Source of the DNA: Ariolimax columbianus
Taxonomy: Eukaryota > Mollusca > Gastropoda > Stylommatophora > Arionidae
Direction of reading: 5' to 3'
Length of the DNA: 64,000 nt
Assembly: GCA_036924085.1 (NCBI GenBank)
Contig: JAVGWX010000019.1
Location: 18,672,631 to 18,736,630, forward strand
The position numbers and the translations under genes were made by a program. The notes beneath the pieces are model-generated. The model saw only the letters and a list, made by a program, of their open reading frames with translations. It made no database searches and was not told the origin of the DNA. Positions 1-10,800 of this stretch are shown here, piece by piece (position 1 is the first letter of the stretch; the number at the start of each line of letters is the position of its first letter).

Positions 1-175
1 CAAGCTGTGTGATAGAGATGAGTTATAGTGGCCCCAAACTGTGTGACAGAGAAGAGTTATATGGGTCCCAAGCTCTGTGTGTGACAGAGATGAGTTACAG
101 GGGCCCCAAGGTCTTTGTGTGATAAATGAGTTACAGGGGTTCTAAGTTCTGCATGTGACAGATGAGTTACATGAG
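1..175. repeat. Degenerate minisatellite (~35-40 bp unit)
   Basis: About five imperfect copies of a unit built on 'gtgtgacagagatgagttacaggggccccaag'-like text. Units differ by small indels. It runs off the left edge of the window. Confidence 0.7.
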
Positions 176-949
176 CATCAAATGGAAGCATATAAAAGTA
201 ACACTTTAACCAGGAATGCATGTTGTAAGGACAACTAAAGAGGTTTGTGCATGGGGCTGGCTATTCCATCCTGTAGAAATTATTAGCCAAAAAACGATAA
301 TAGTTGCTTAAATGTGTTCACCTATGACTGTAAAGCTCAATCCTAGCATGGCAGACTCTGCACACCATGGGCACACATGCATGGAGTCAGCTTTGGAGTC
401 GTATGTTCTTTTCTTTCAGGTGGAACGCTTCCTCTGAACCTCGGTGATGGAGTTGTGCCCTGCAATCTAGAGCACCTTCAGTGATGCCAGGTGGAACGGT
501 TCTGTGCATGCAACTCCCAGCTGGTGACATCAATGTAGCCAAATAGACTAAACAGATATCGAGAGGTCAACTATAAGAGGATTAAGAAGACGTGGAGAGA
601 ACTGTAGAAGATGACATAAGACACGCGGATTTGGTGTGTTGTTAATGGCTTATGTTCCAGAGGGAGCTTAACAATGATGAAAACTTTAAACCAAGAATAC
701 ATTACCTTCATGTACATATGGTACCGACTCCACACATCTAGACACCATATCCTGAACCAGGCCAAGGAACAAGGTATAAAAGCCTCACTTTGACGAGATT
801 CTCTACACCTGGATTAAGGAGAAATGATGTGATTATAGTTCTTACACAGAAAATAACATAAGAGTTTTATCTGTCAGGAAGAAGATGAATCAGTGAATGA
901 GCTTGCATCAGGGTCAATGACCCATAACTGACTAAAACCTTATATAACC
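176..949. other. Unassigned DNA
   Basis: No exon or mobile-element signature is convincing here. If the last SEL1L3 exon lies inside the window it would have to be here or in 2.6-4.7 kb, but I could not identify a membrane-helix exon. Only short shadow frames are present. Confidence 0.4.
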
Positions 950-1315
950 TTCTTCTTCTGAGTTTGTTCTTAATATCTCGCTACCAAGTCCTGCACAGAG
1001 CTTTGCAAGTAGCAGCATGTAGTCCATAGAACGGATTGCATTGTGTCGCTAGTTTTACAGCTTGGACTCTGATATTTGCACTTTTCGGTCCGACACATCT
1101 GTCTTCAGCAGATATATTACCTTCAAGTAGCGACCCTGGAAACCGACTGCATCTAAGTTGCCTGGCTAAGAGATTAGGGGTCAAAGAAGGAATGCAAATC
1201 CAGTCGAAATAATGTCAAACTAAATCTGATGTGTAGAGCCGAAAGGTGCAGATATCGCTGTAAACTATGACACAGCATCATGATGAACGCCGAAGAAAGA
1301 AAAATAATTTCCTGC
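950..1315 (-). repeat. SINE-G, diverged and truncated copies
   Basis: Reads in minus orientation from about 1200 to 950 and ends in a short (GAA)n-like tail at 950-960. It shares the 'cttttcggtccgacacatc' and 'cggattgcattgtgtcgctag' blocks with the better copies. A further plus-oriented scrap (gccgaaaggtgcagatatcgc) follows at about 1215-1315. Confidence 0.65.
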
Positions 1316-1354
1316 CTTAAGGAAGCTGTAAATAAATGTTTTGTGTGTTAATTT

Positions 1355-1722
1355 GGCTTGGCTTGGCTTGGCTTCGTTTGTTCTCAATCTCCCACCACCA
1401 AACCCTGAAAGGGTTTAAGTAGCAGAATGTAGTCCAGAGAAAGGAATGCGTTGTGTCATAGTTTACAGCTTGACTGCGATATTTGCACCTTTCAGTCCAA
1501 CAGATCCGACTTCAGCAACCATTTTTTTAGTACCGGGTTAGCATTCCCTCTTCGATGCCTTCTCCTTAGCCAGTCTGCCCTGCTGCAGCCTGTTATCCAG
1601 GATTACCGTGTGAAGGTGTAGAAGGGTCTTGGCAGCTTTGGTTCACTGGAATTGACGCTAGCAGTCAGCTATGGGTCGCTGACCACTGCAGCTCATGCGC
1701 TGCTCAGCATCTTGATCCTGTA
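1355..1722 (-). repeat. SINE-G copy with (AAGCC)n-type tail
   Basis: A near full-length copy of the most abundant SINE in the window (here called SINE-G). It is flanked by a target-site duplication tgttaattt at 1346-1354 and 1723-1731. Its 5' end is at 1722 (gatcaagatgctgagcagc on the minus strand). The 3' end is a (AAGCC)n run seen as ggcttggcttggcttgg on the plus strand. Confidence 0.85.
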
Positions 1723-2100
1723 TGTTAATTTGAGTATCTAAAGTCCTAAGTCCAGCTGTTTGATCTTGGATTGATTTCATCCTTCAGCTTTCCCCTGGAA
1801 TCAAAGTCTGCAATGGATACTCTCCCCCTATTGCTATTTATAACTGTCTCCTTGACCTTCACCCATAAACTTCCAGCTGCCTTAGGCTCCTTCACCAGGA
1901 GTAGACTGACCTCCAAACCCTTCTCATCCCCTGTGGGGTTACAAGTTAGCACATTTTGTACTGTTTCAAAAAGTGTGTCCTATCCATTTCTACTTTCTCT
2001 CTCCACCTGTAAGTTTGGGGAGGTCACCTACATTAGTTGTTCATTTGGGTAGAACACTGAAACACTCACGTCTAAAGTTATTCTGTAATTTGGTATTCAA

Positions 2101-2575
2101 TCATATTGTTGTTGCTGCTGCTGCTGCTGCTGAATGCCCACAATGAGTAAGATTACTCTTGTGCACCCAGAAAAGGTTGCTAAGTGTTATATTGCAGCAG
2201 CTTTCCTCACATCCTGAGGGTGCTGATGAAGGTGGACCGGGGTCATGTGCAATGCTTGGCTTCATCTGCTTGTCGCTCACTACTACTGGGATCACGCCAA
2301 CCCCTCACCTAGTTAGCCAGGCTGCCATGAAAACAGCCAATTTTCAGGGAGGGATACGTGGAAGTGAAGTGGAGGTCTTGGCCAGTATGTTTTACCTGAC
2401 CCTGAGTAACATGTCCGATCAGTATATTTTGCCTGACCCTGAGTAACATGTCCGATCAGTATATTTTGCCTGACCCTGAGTAACATGTCCGATCAGTATA
2501 TTTTGCCTGACCCTGAGTAACATGTCCGATCAGTATGTTTTGCCTGACCTGACCAGACTTTAGTCACCTCACCCA
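2101..2575 (-). repeat. SINE-H copy with internal tandem expansion
   Basis: A second SINE family (SINE-H, about 380 bp). Diagnostic text is 'aatgcccacaatgag', 'gctgatgaaggtggaccggggt' and 'cttggccagtat', also found at 20828 and 35515. The tail is a CAG/AAC-type run at the left end. Near its 5' end a 37-bp unit is tandemly repeated. Confidence 0.8.
2396..2545. repeat. 37-bp tandem repeat, ~4 copies
   Basis: The unit 'cctgaccctgagtaacatgtccgatcagtatattttg' (given in two parts: cctgaccctgagtaacatg + tccgatcagtatattttg) is repeated almost perfectly four times inside the SINE-H copy. Such an expansion is not present in the other SINE-H copies here. Confidence 0.9.
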
Positions 2576-2639
2576 GTTCAATTAGACGTAACAAGTGTTT
2601 GATGCAAAATGTTTAAATTCATTTTGATCTTTAATCTCG

Positions 2640-3230
2640 GAGTACAATGTTGGATCGGCATTACTCAAGCTATCTCTCCATCTCATTGGTGGATGTCCAA
2701 ATGTACAATTAAAGTTGTAAACTCACAATGACATCACTTTTCACGTCTAACTCAAAGTTTCTCCATATCTGCTTTTCATAGGATCCATACCCTGCAATTA
2801 TGTTCCTCACTGGCGTATCAATGTTGTTAAGGATATGGGCTCTGGCCTTGTCGTTTCTCATTAAGTGAAGAACGGGTTTGAACCATCCTGTTATTATTCT
2901 TCATGAAATCTCACAATTTTTACGAGGGAGGTTTTAATTTCTTGACCCTGGTAAATATACGAATTCATGTTATGGACAGAATAATTTTCTAGTTGCCATT
3001 CCATTTCTGGACAGAAAGTGTTTGGAATGTATGGAGTTTTATTTCTATTAATTTTAAGGCCACTTGTTTCATTGAGCTCATTCCTCCTAACAATCCTGTG
3101 ACCAACGAGGACAATGTTATCAGAAAGCTTTAGCTGGGTGAGCATGTGTCTGTCTATGTTGATCCATTTATCTTCCCAATTGAGTTTTCTGAGCTTTGGC
3201 AAGATTGTATAACCCTCCAGAACAACATGT
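2640..3230 (-). pseudogene. RTE-like LINE reverse transcriptase remnant
   Basis: A 102-residue minus-strand frame (3202-2894) contains QLKLSDNIVLVGH, a decayed 'FADDIVL' catalytic block. It also has ETSGLKINRNKT ('GLKIN..KT') and SYIYQGQEIKTSL ('YLGQ.I'), the thumb region of RTE-class reverse transcriptases. The catalytic Asp pair has become SDN, so the copy is dead. The 2640-2890 part continues it with frameshifts. Confidence 0.7.
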
Positions 3231-3296
3231 ATTGGTATGTTGATTGGTCAGTAACATAGAGTAATGTCGGTTGAGCAGTCCTCATTTATCTCCTAA

Positions 3297-4413
3297 CCCA
3301 TTCAATCCCAGCCCGGCCGGCGACGGCCGTTATCGACTCGCTCCCAGGCCGGCCGGCGTCAGCCGCCATGGATATACTGATTTAAATTATTTTTTCTTAC
3401 GTGTTACCTGCGAATAGACACGCTAAATGTAGCCTTTACGTGACTACCGGTAATGGCGGCTCCCATTGCAGTTTACAGATCGTTTCTATCACGTATGGTG
3501 TTTGAACCGTGATTTTTTTTAAATGACCTTCAATTTTCTTCAAAACTTGGTGCGGACTGAAGATACTTATGAGTCTGACGATAGTGGTTGCGAATTTGTT
3601 GATGGAGTTGAAGAGAATGAGAATGAATCGGACGTTGATGAGGAATAAGTTCAGGACTTAGAAGATGAAAGTAGCAACACTGGCCTCGGTAGTAATGACG
3701 AATTATCGGTAGCAGACGGTGACAAAGTGACCCGCCCCACAGGCAGGCTCTAGTGGTGATAGAGAATGGTCAAAGCAGTGGAGTAATATCATTATTGAAG
3801 GATTTAGTGAGGGAACAGGTCCTGCAGATGACATAGATCCAGATTACTCTGCTTTTGATTACCTTTCACTTTCATCATTTCTACTTCACACCTTTTTTGA
3901 GTACTTGGCAGAGCAAACCAATGCATATGCCTGCATCAGAATTTTAGGGGGAAAAGATCCATGAGGAATTAAAATTTGGTGTGCCGCAGATCCTCATACT
4001 AGATACATCTATAACTTTGAGGTGTATACTGGAAAAACTGGAAAGTCAGAAATTGGACAAGAAGATGAAAGATGTACTAGCTGCAATGAACTAAGGGAGA
4101 TTGCTTTGCAGCTTTTCACTTGGACATTTATCAGCAAAATTTACAAGAGTGAAACAGACATTTTATATTGACACTTTTTTTTTCTTCACTTGTTTAATTT
4201 TTTGGATCCAACATACATGACACTCACAAAAACATGTGCACAGAAGAGTACCTCTTCCATTTATCTGTAAACTGGAGTTGAATCACACAAATAAATTTAA
4301 AATTGTATTTTGTTTTCATTTTCTTGCGCAAGCACATCTAATTTTTGCGGAGTTATTCCCCTTGCCCTGGGAATTCAGTTGAGAGTTTTTCTGATCAGCT
4401 GAGATTGAATGGG
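3297..4413 (+). mobile_element. piggyBac-like element, internally deleted (pB-1)
   Basis: Inverted termini cccattcaatc...gattgaatggg flank 1117 bp. The right flank is TTAA (4414-4417) and the left is CTAA (3293-3296), a one-base-decayed TTAA target. The inside encodes piggyBac-like pieces: an acidic Asp/Glu-rich N-terminus, then FFEYLAEQTNAYA around 3890-3930 and KIWCAADPHTRYIYNFEVYT around 3970-4030. The catalytic core between them is missing and the frame is broken, so it is non-autonomous. A GC-rich block (ggccggcgacggcc / ggccggccggcgtc) lies just inside the left end. Confidence 0.82.
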
Positions 4414-4417
4414 TTAA

Positions 4418-4720
4418 GCAGCCCTAAACTCTGACAAAAAAAATCATGATTATTATGAAATTTAGTGTCAATGGTATTTGGGGCTTTTTGCAAGCGAAGG
4501 TTGACAGAAATAAAAATGTATAACATGGGTAAAGCTCAGAGAATGGAAGAAATAGAACAGCGTATAATTGACACGGCAGTTAAAAAAGTCCTGCACCTTA
4601 ATTCACGGATGAGTCAATTTAAAAAAAAATGATTTCAAGGTTTTGGATTTCTCAGCTTCAGTGCCTTAACATCTGGAAGCATGCAAACAAGGAGTTACTG
4701 ATAACCGAAGAAACACTTAC
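4418..4720. other. Intronic sequence, nothing recognised
   Basis: AT-rich DNA between the piggyBac-like element and the last SEL1L3 exon found. I see no ORF or repeat signature here. Confidence 0.4.
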
Positions 4721-4848
4721 CTGGCATAGAGTTCCAAGAGCAGGCTCACTTTGTTCGTGTAAACAGCTGGGTTGACATGTAACATCCACCAAATAATTGG
4801 AGACAATTCAGCACCCTCCTCCACCATGTATGCTAGGTTAAAGAGGGC
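4721..4848 (-). CDS. SEL1L3: SEL1L3 exon (last found)
   Basis: 128 bp; acceptor cttgtattgcag, donor AG/gtaagt. Encodes ALFNLAYMVEEGAELSPIIW and WMLHVNPAVYTNKVSLLLEL then YA, with two bases of a further codon. This is the SEL1L3 segment just before the C-terminal membrane helix. The strong donor shows that at least one further exon follows, either below 4721 unrecognised or outside the window. Confidence 0.93.
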
Positions 4849-7800
4849 CTGCAATACAAGATGAGCATAAAGAAAAGTAAAAACAGTTTTTGTAAGCTCC
4901 ATCAAGGGTCCGAGTAGCGTAATAGTGCTCGTTGTTCGGGACAAAGGCACGGATTTGACCTGTTATCAACACGCTCTAGTCAACTCTAAGGCCTAAGGTC
5001 CCTCACAAAGGTGAAAGAAGCAAACAGCTGAAATCTTCTCTTTGCTGATGACTGTAGCATTAACATGTGCCCAGAACAGGACATGCAGACAAACACGGAT
5101 GAGTTTTCCACTGCATGCACCAATTTTGTTCTTATGGTCAACACCAAGAAAACGGAGGTAATGTTTCTACTTGCGCCCGGGGAACCCTACCATGAAATAA
5201 AACATCATTGTACAAGGGCTATCACCTACAAGCAGTTGATAGCTTTACTTGCCTTGGCAGTACCCTCAACAGAGAAGCGAATATTAACTCTGAGGTCCAC
5301 AACAGGATTTCCAAGACTACGAACAAATGTTTGGGACAGGCAAGGAATCAGTGTCGCCACCAACATCAATGTATTTTGTGCTATTTGCGCTAACCACGCT
5401 TTTGTATGCATACGAAACATGGACAGTCCATAACAGGCATGTCAGGAAACTTATCACTTTCATGTAAACTGTCTCCGGAAGCTGCCCAGGATCGGTTGGC
5501 AGGATAGAGTGCTCAATTCTGGGGTCATCAGTAGGGCGAGACTCCTGGCATTTATACACTGCTGCAGAGAGCCCAAATCAAATGGACTGGGCATTTTGCT
5601 CGCCTGTCAGATGAGTGCCTCCCTAAGCAACTGTTATTTGGTGAGCTCAGGACAGGACAACGCTCTCTGGAGGGACATTAGAAACAATACAAAAACATTC
5701 TAAAAGTTTCTTTGAAAATTTCTCCATCGATGTCGCTGTCTGGGAACTGCTTGCTCTGAACTACTCAGCCTGGTGCACTTCCATCACTCATGGTGCTTGC
5801 AATGTGAGCAGAGAACCATTGCTGAGGCACAGGAAAGCAAGCTACATGAAAGTAACAGAATGCAAGACAGCTCAATTACTAATGCTGTCTGCATATGCCC
5901 TGGTTCGGTAGAGTTTGTCATGCTCAAATTAGGCTGTATATTCATATGTAGTCCCATTTGAATAAACATGTCTGATGTTAACTAGTTAACCCAGTTGTAA
6001 ATGGGTACCTAACTTACTGTTAGGGAAGGATAGACATCAAAGAAGGGTACTGGTCACCCCACTTCATAAAAAGTCTAGGTCTAGTAAAATGGAGTCTAAC
6101 ACTTCACCCCTGACAGCAATATCTGCTTTGAGACTACAGACACACACAAAAACCAGACACAAAAAAACAGCATCTTGAGCCGTTACTGTATTACCTCTGT
6201 CCCATTAGTTGATCATTTTTGTTTAGTTTCCAGATCTTCTCACATCTTCCCCTTATTTGGCCTGCAGCTGCTGACCTCAAAAGGGTCAGGTGCAAAGCTG
6301 CTTGCATAAAGCTCAGGTGTAACATATTGACCAAGACAACATCTTACAATGGGGAATAGAAGAATTGGAGCCGCCGAAGACGGATGTGTCGGACCGAAAG
6401 GTGCAAATATCGCAGCCAAGCTGTAAACTAGCGACACAACGCATTCCGTTCTCCGGACTACATCCTGCTACTTGCGAAGACCTGTACAGGGCTTGGTAGC
6501 AGGAGATTGAGAACGAACGCAGAAAAAGAAGAAGAATTGGAAAGCCAATGAGTACCTGGATAAGAATGATTAAACAAGAGGTCAGACCATCAGGTGTCTC
6601 ATGGGCTGAGCTCAAGTTAGGAATGGGCAGAGCTCAGAAAGAGAGCTCGTTAGGAATGGGCAGAGCTCAAGAAGAGAGCTCAAGTTAAGAATGGGCAGAG
6701 CTCAGAAAGAGAGCTCGTTAGGAATGGGCAGAGCTCAAGAAGAGAGCTCAAGTTAAGAATGGGAAGAGCTCAGAAAAAGAGCTCAAGTTATGGATGGACT
6801 ACAGATTGGGCCCGAAGGCGATGTCACATGCACTAGGCCACAGGCCTAACAAAACTGTCCTAAAATGTCTGAGAACATTTGTCTCAGTTATTTAAAATGC
6901 TGACAGGTCACGTCAGTGACATCTAGTATGGCAGGCTTAAGCCCTTCCAGTGACAATTGTTAACTGATAGTTTCCTTCACCAGGCTACTCCACCAGAAGA
7001 CACCTGTCTCACCTGTGGGCTCCCCTTTAGAGCAGCTTGTGAGTAATGCTTCGCTGCTGCATTCATGTTTCTGTGTCCCGTACAGCCATACCAATAGTAG
7101 TCTCCCATTTTGATGTAAGCTGAGGATAGAGAGATGGATGGACATAACAAGGATTAGTAATATGATGGAAAGGTACATCACGTGATAGTGTTGGATCCAC
7201 ATTAAAGTTAAATAAAGATTAAATACAATGGATAAGCTAACAGGTGAATTAAGTAGATTGGTGAGTTGACAGGTAAATTAAGTAGATTGGTGAGTTGACA
7301 GGTGAATTAACTAGATTGGTGAGTTGACAGGTGAATTAAGTAGATTGGTGAGTTGACAGGTGAATTAAGTAGATTGGTGAGCTGACAGGTGAATTAAGTA
7401 GATTGGTGAGCTGACAGGTGAATTAAGTAGATTGGTGAGCTGACAGGTGAATTAAGTAGATTGGTGAGCTGACAGGTGAATTAAGTAGATTGGTGAGCTG
7501 ACAGGTGAATTAAGTAGATTGGTGAGCTGACAGGTGAATTAAGTAGATTGGTGAGCTGACAGGTGAATTAAGTAGATTGGTGAGCTGACAGGTGAATTAA
7601 GTAGATTGGTGAGCTGACAGGTGAATTAAGTAGATTGGTGAGCTGACAGGTGAATTAAGTAGATTGGTAAGTTGACAGGTGAATTAAGTAGATGGGTGAG
7701 CTGAAATAAATTCCATTATGAAAAGAAAATTGAAATACTTTGACAACGACCTTGAGAGAACAGTAATGAATGTATTGTGTCAGACAAGAGAGGCACAGGC

Positions 7801-10800
7801 AGACCAAAAAGGTGATGGCACCAAGATGTCAATGAATGCTTGGGCAGGACTCTGGAGCAGACTGGAGATTTGGCAAGAGATAGGGTTTGTCAGGCAGGCT
7901 GTCACGGGAGCGATATTCTGCAAGGGGCATGCTACATGATGAACTTTTTACAATCTGTCAAAAGTTATTAGTTCTGGTATTAAGTAACATCAGCTTACAG
8001 GTAAAGGTGAAGGTCATTCCTATGGCAACAACTGTCGTTGGAGATGAAGATAGCTCTTCATGTACTAAGCTGTAGCCTATGTTTTAAACTTTCTGCAAGT
8101 TATATGTCAGGTACCCATTTACAGCTGGGTTGATTGGAGGAGCGGTCGTATCAATGCACAAATCATGGCCCGGGTTGTTTTTTTCTGGCGTCTGTGAATT
8201 AAAACCCTGGCATGCTGTAATCCTGGTCTAGCAAGCCAGCTCACTGTTAACTAGACTGTATACTCCATCAGGTTACAAGAACCATATCTCAAAAATCAAC
8301 ACACAAAATACAATCACATATAATATTAGTTTTAGTCGGCCTGTACTTCTACAGGGCAGATGCCCCTGTGAAGGTCCCAGCTCTGGTATGAACTGGATGT
8401 AGCCAGGAGAAAGTTTTCCTGCTTAGCAGGCCAGGCTTGAGCAGCTTAATACTGCGCTGTATTGGGACAAGCGCTTAAGGAGTGTGGTTAACCGATGTGC
8501 GAGTCCATCTTAATAGACTAAAACACTAGAGCAAAGTAGACCAGCAGCCTGTTAGGCGCCATCTATGCTGCTCTAAACAAACCACCTAACCATGGCTGTT
8601 GTTATTCAATGTCACACAGTTAGTCGCCTCTTACGACATGCTCTCTGTGAGGTAGTGGTGCTATTCTTGTCCTTGTCATACCCGTCAGACCACTCGGGTG
8701 AAATACAATATTGGACCATTTAAAGACCAACTCACAATTGTAAAAACATACAAACTGCAAAATGGTAAAGTTAAGATCAAATGGGCAAACAACACTAAAC
8801 TCTGAGGACAATAAGAACATACGGGATCAGTTACTTTGCCTGGAGAGAAATAAAACAAAACCAACATTATGGCCATAAAGCCTTCATCAGAGAGAACAAA
8901 CAAACAAAAACACCCAACAAACGATAAAATAATCACAGACAATGGATATGACAACCAATTCAAACTCAGAAGATCTTTCCCGGATCTTTCTGCAGATCTG
9001 CAGATAGACAGTTAATTTCCAAAAACTTGATAAATACAGAAATACTGATGATAGATAGAAGTGGACAAAGATAATTCATTCTTCTTCTTGTGATAGTATC
9101 TTTAATGTTTACATTGTCACTTTCCTTGATGAACTCAACAGCTATCTGGAACTACTTAACTTAACATTCTTATACTGATTTAGAAGACTCTGTAGTCTGT
9201 GTGCCACAGGTCTCGGTTTTGGGACCAATTTTGTTCTTGATATATATAAATGATTTGGACATTGATATGAGATCCATGATTGCAAAATTTGCTGATGACA
9301 CAACACTATGCAGTAGTGTCTCATCTAAAGCGGAAGTGGATATATTGATGTCGGATTTAGATAAAATTCGAGAATGGTCTGTAAGCTGGCAAATGGAGTT
9401 TAATGTAGATAAATGTACAGTCATCCACATGGGTAGATCCAATATGGAACATAATTACAGAATGGGAGAAAACAATATTAGAAAGATAGATAAGGAAAGG
9501 GACCTAGGGGTTATAATAGATCATACAGGAAAGGTGAGTGAGCAAGTTCAGGTAGCAGTGAAAAAGGCAAATGCAATGTTAGGTATGATAAAAAGAAATA
9601 TTAAACATAGGAGCAAGGAAGTGATCGTCAAACTGTATAAAGCTTTAGTTAGACCTAGATTGGAGTACTGTGTACAGGTGTGGAGTCCTTATCATAGAGG
9701 GGACATAAACATGCTAGAAAGAATACAAAAAAGAGCGACAAAGATGATAGTGGGATTCCAGAATTACAGTTATGAGGAACGACTCAGAAAAACCGGCCTA
9801 GTGTCTCGAAGAGAGAAGAATTCGTGGTGACTTAATACAGGTTTATAAGATGATCAGGGGAATGGATAAATTAGACTATAACAAGTTTTTTTAAATACAG
9901 CCACCTATAATAACACAAGGGCATAGCTACAAGCTGACTAAAGAGAGGTCCAGGTTAGATATCAGGAAATATATTTTAGTCAGAGAGTGGTGTCTGCTTG
10001 GAATGCATTGCCAGGGGAGGTAGTGGAGGCAGGGACAGTTAATGCATTTAAGAATAAACTGGATGCGCATAGCTTTTAGAGCAAGGTGATGTAAATGTAA
10101 CTGGTTGTATACAGACTCTGCAGGGTCTTCTAAACCAGTATAAAGACGTTAAGTTACGTTAAGTATACAACCAGTTTCTTTTACGTCCCTTGAACTAAAA
10201 ACTATGAGCATCCAATCTATTCCTGAATATATTAACTGACCCTGTAGCTGTGCCCTCTTGATCTTGTAGGCGGCTGTACTTTGAATAATTTGTTATAATC
10301 TAATTTATTCTTTCCCTTCAGCTTTGCACAGCTTTCAAAAACAATTTGTAATGTACGGGCAGAGGTTGAAATAGACAACTCATAATACACAATAAACAGA
10401 CGGAAGTGGAAAAGACAATTCATTTTAAACAGACAAGTGGAAACAGACAATTAACTTAACGTCTTTATACTGGTTTAAAAGACTCTATAGAGTCTGTATA
10501 CAAGTTTCTTGAAGGGTGGTTTTTACCAATTTGCGAATTCATCTTAATAGACTCAAACACTATAGCAAAGTAGACCCGCAGCCAGTTAGGCGCCATCTAT
10601 AGCTGTTCTTAACAAACCACCTGAGGAAAGGTACAAATAACTTTGGTTAATTTCTCATTTTAATTTTGTCTGGGCAGGGGCCGTTAGGCCTACTCTTTTC
10701 GATTTCCAACTGCCAAGGAATTTTTAATGTGCTCGACACTGAACACGGAAGTCCGATCTCACTACCCAAAGATCAAAGGAATTTTTACCAGAAAATCCAC

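Larger units (their letters stand above)
6300..6840 (+). pseudogene. LINE 3'-end remnant split by a SINE
   Basis: Around the SINE at 6370-6529 the plus strand reads LQWGIE.LEKPMSTWIRMIK then QEVRPSGVSWAELK. This is the 'RGRPR..W...V......W..L...A.DR..W' C-terminal signature of RTE-class LINEs. The following 6615-6790 is a tandem expansion of the same region. Confidence 0.6.

Noticed and set aside
706..751. Possible next SEL1L3 exon (acceptor ggttcag, donor AAG/gtaatg, phase-compatible, 15 codons)
   Set aside because: Phase fits, but the residues (IWCLDVWSRYHMYMK) do not resemble the expected SEL1L3 segment and the splice sites are weak; left unannotated.
3361..3650. Host gene for an acidic protein at a CpG-rich start
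   Set aside because: Lies within TTAA-type inverted termini and is followed by piggyBac-like coding pieces; it is a transposon remnant.
9201..9830. 209-codon plus-strand frame as a host gene
   Set aside because: It is the RT core of an L2-like LINE, with FADD and thumb motifs, and continues as broken LINE sequence.
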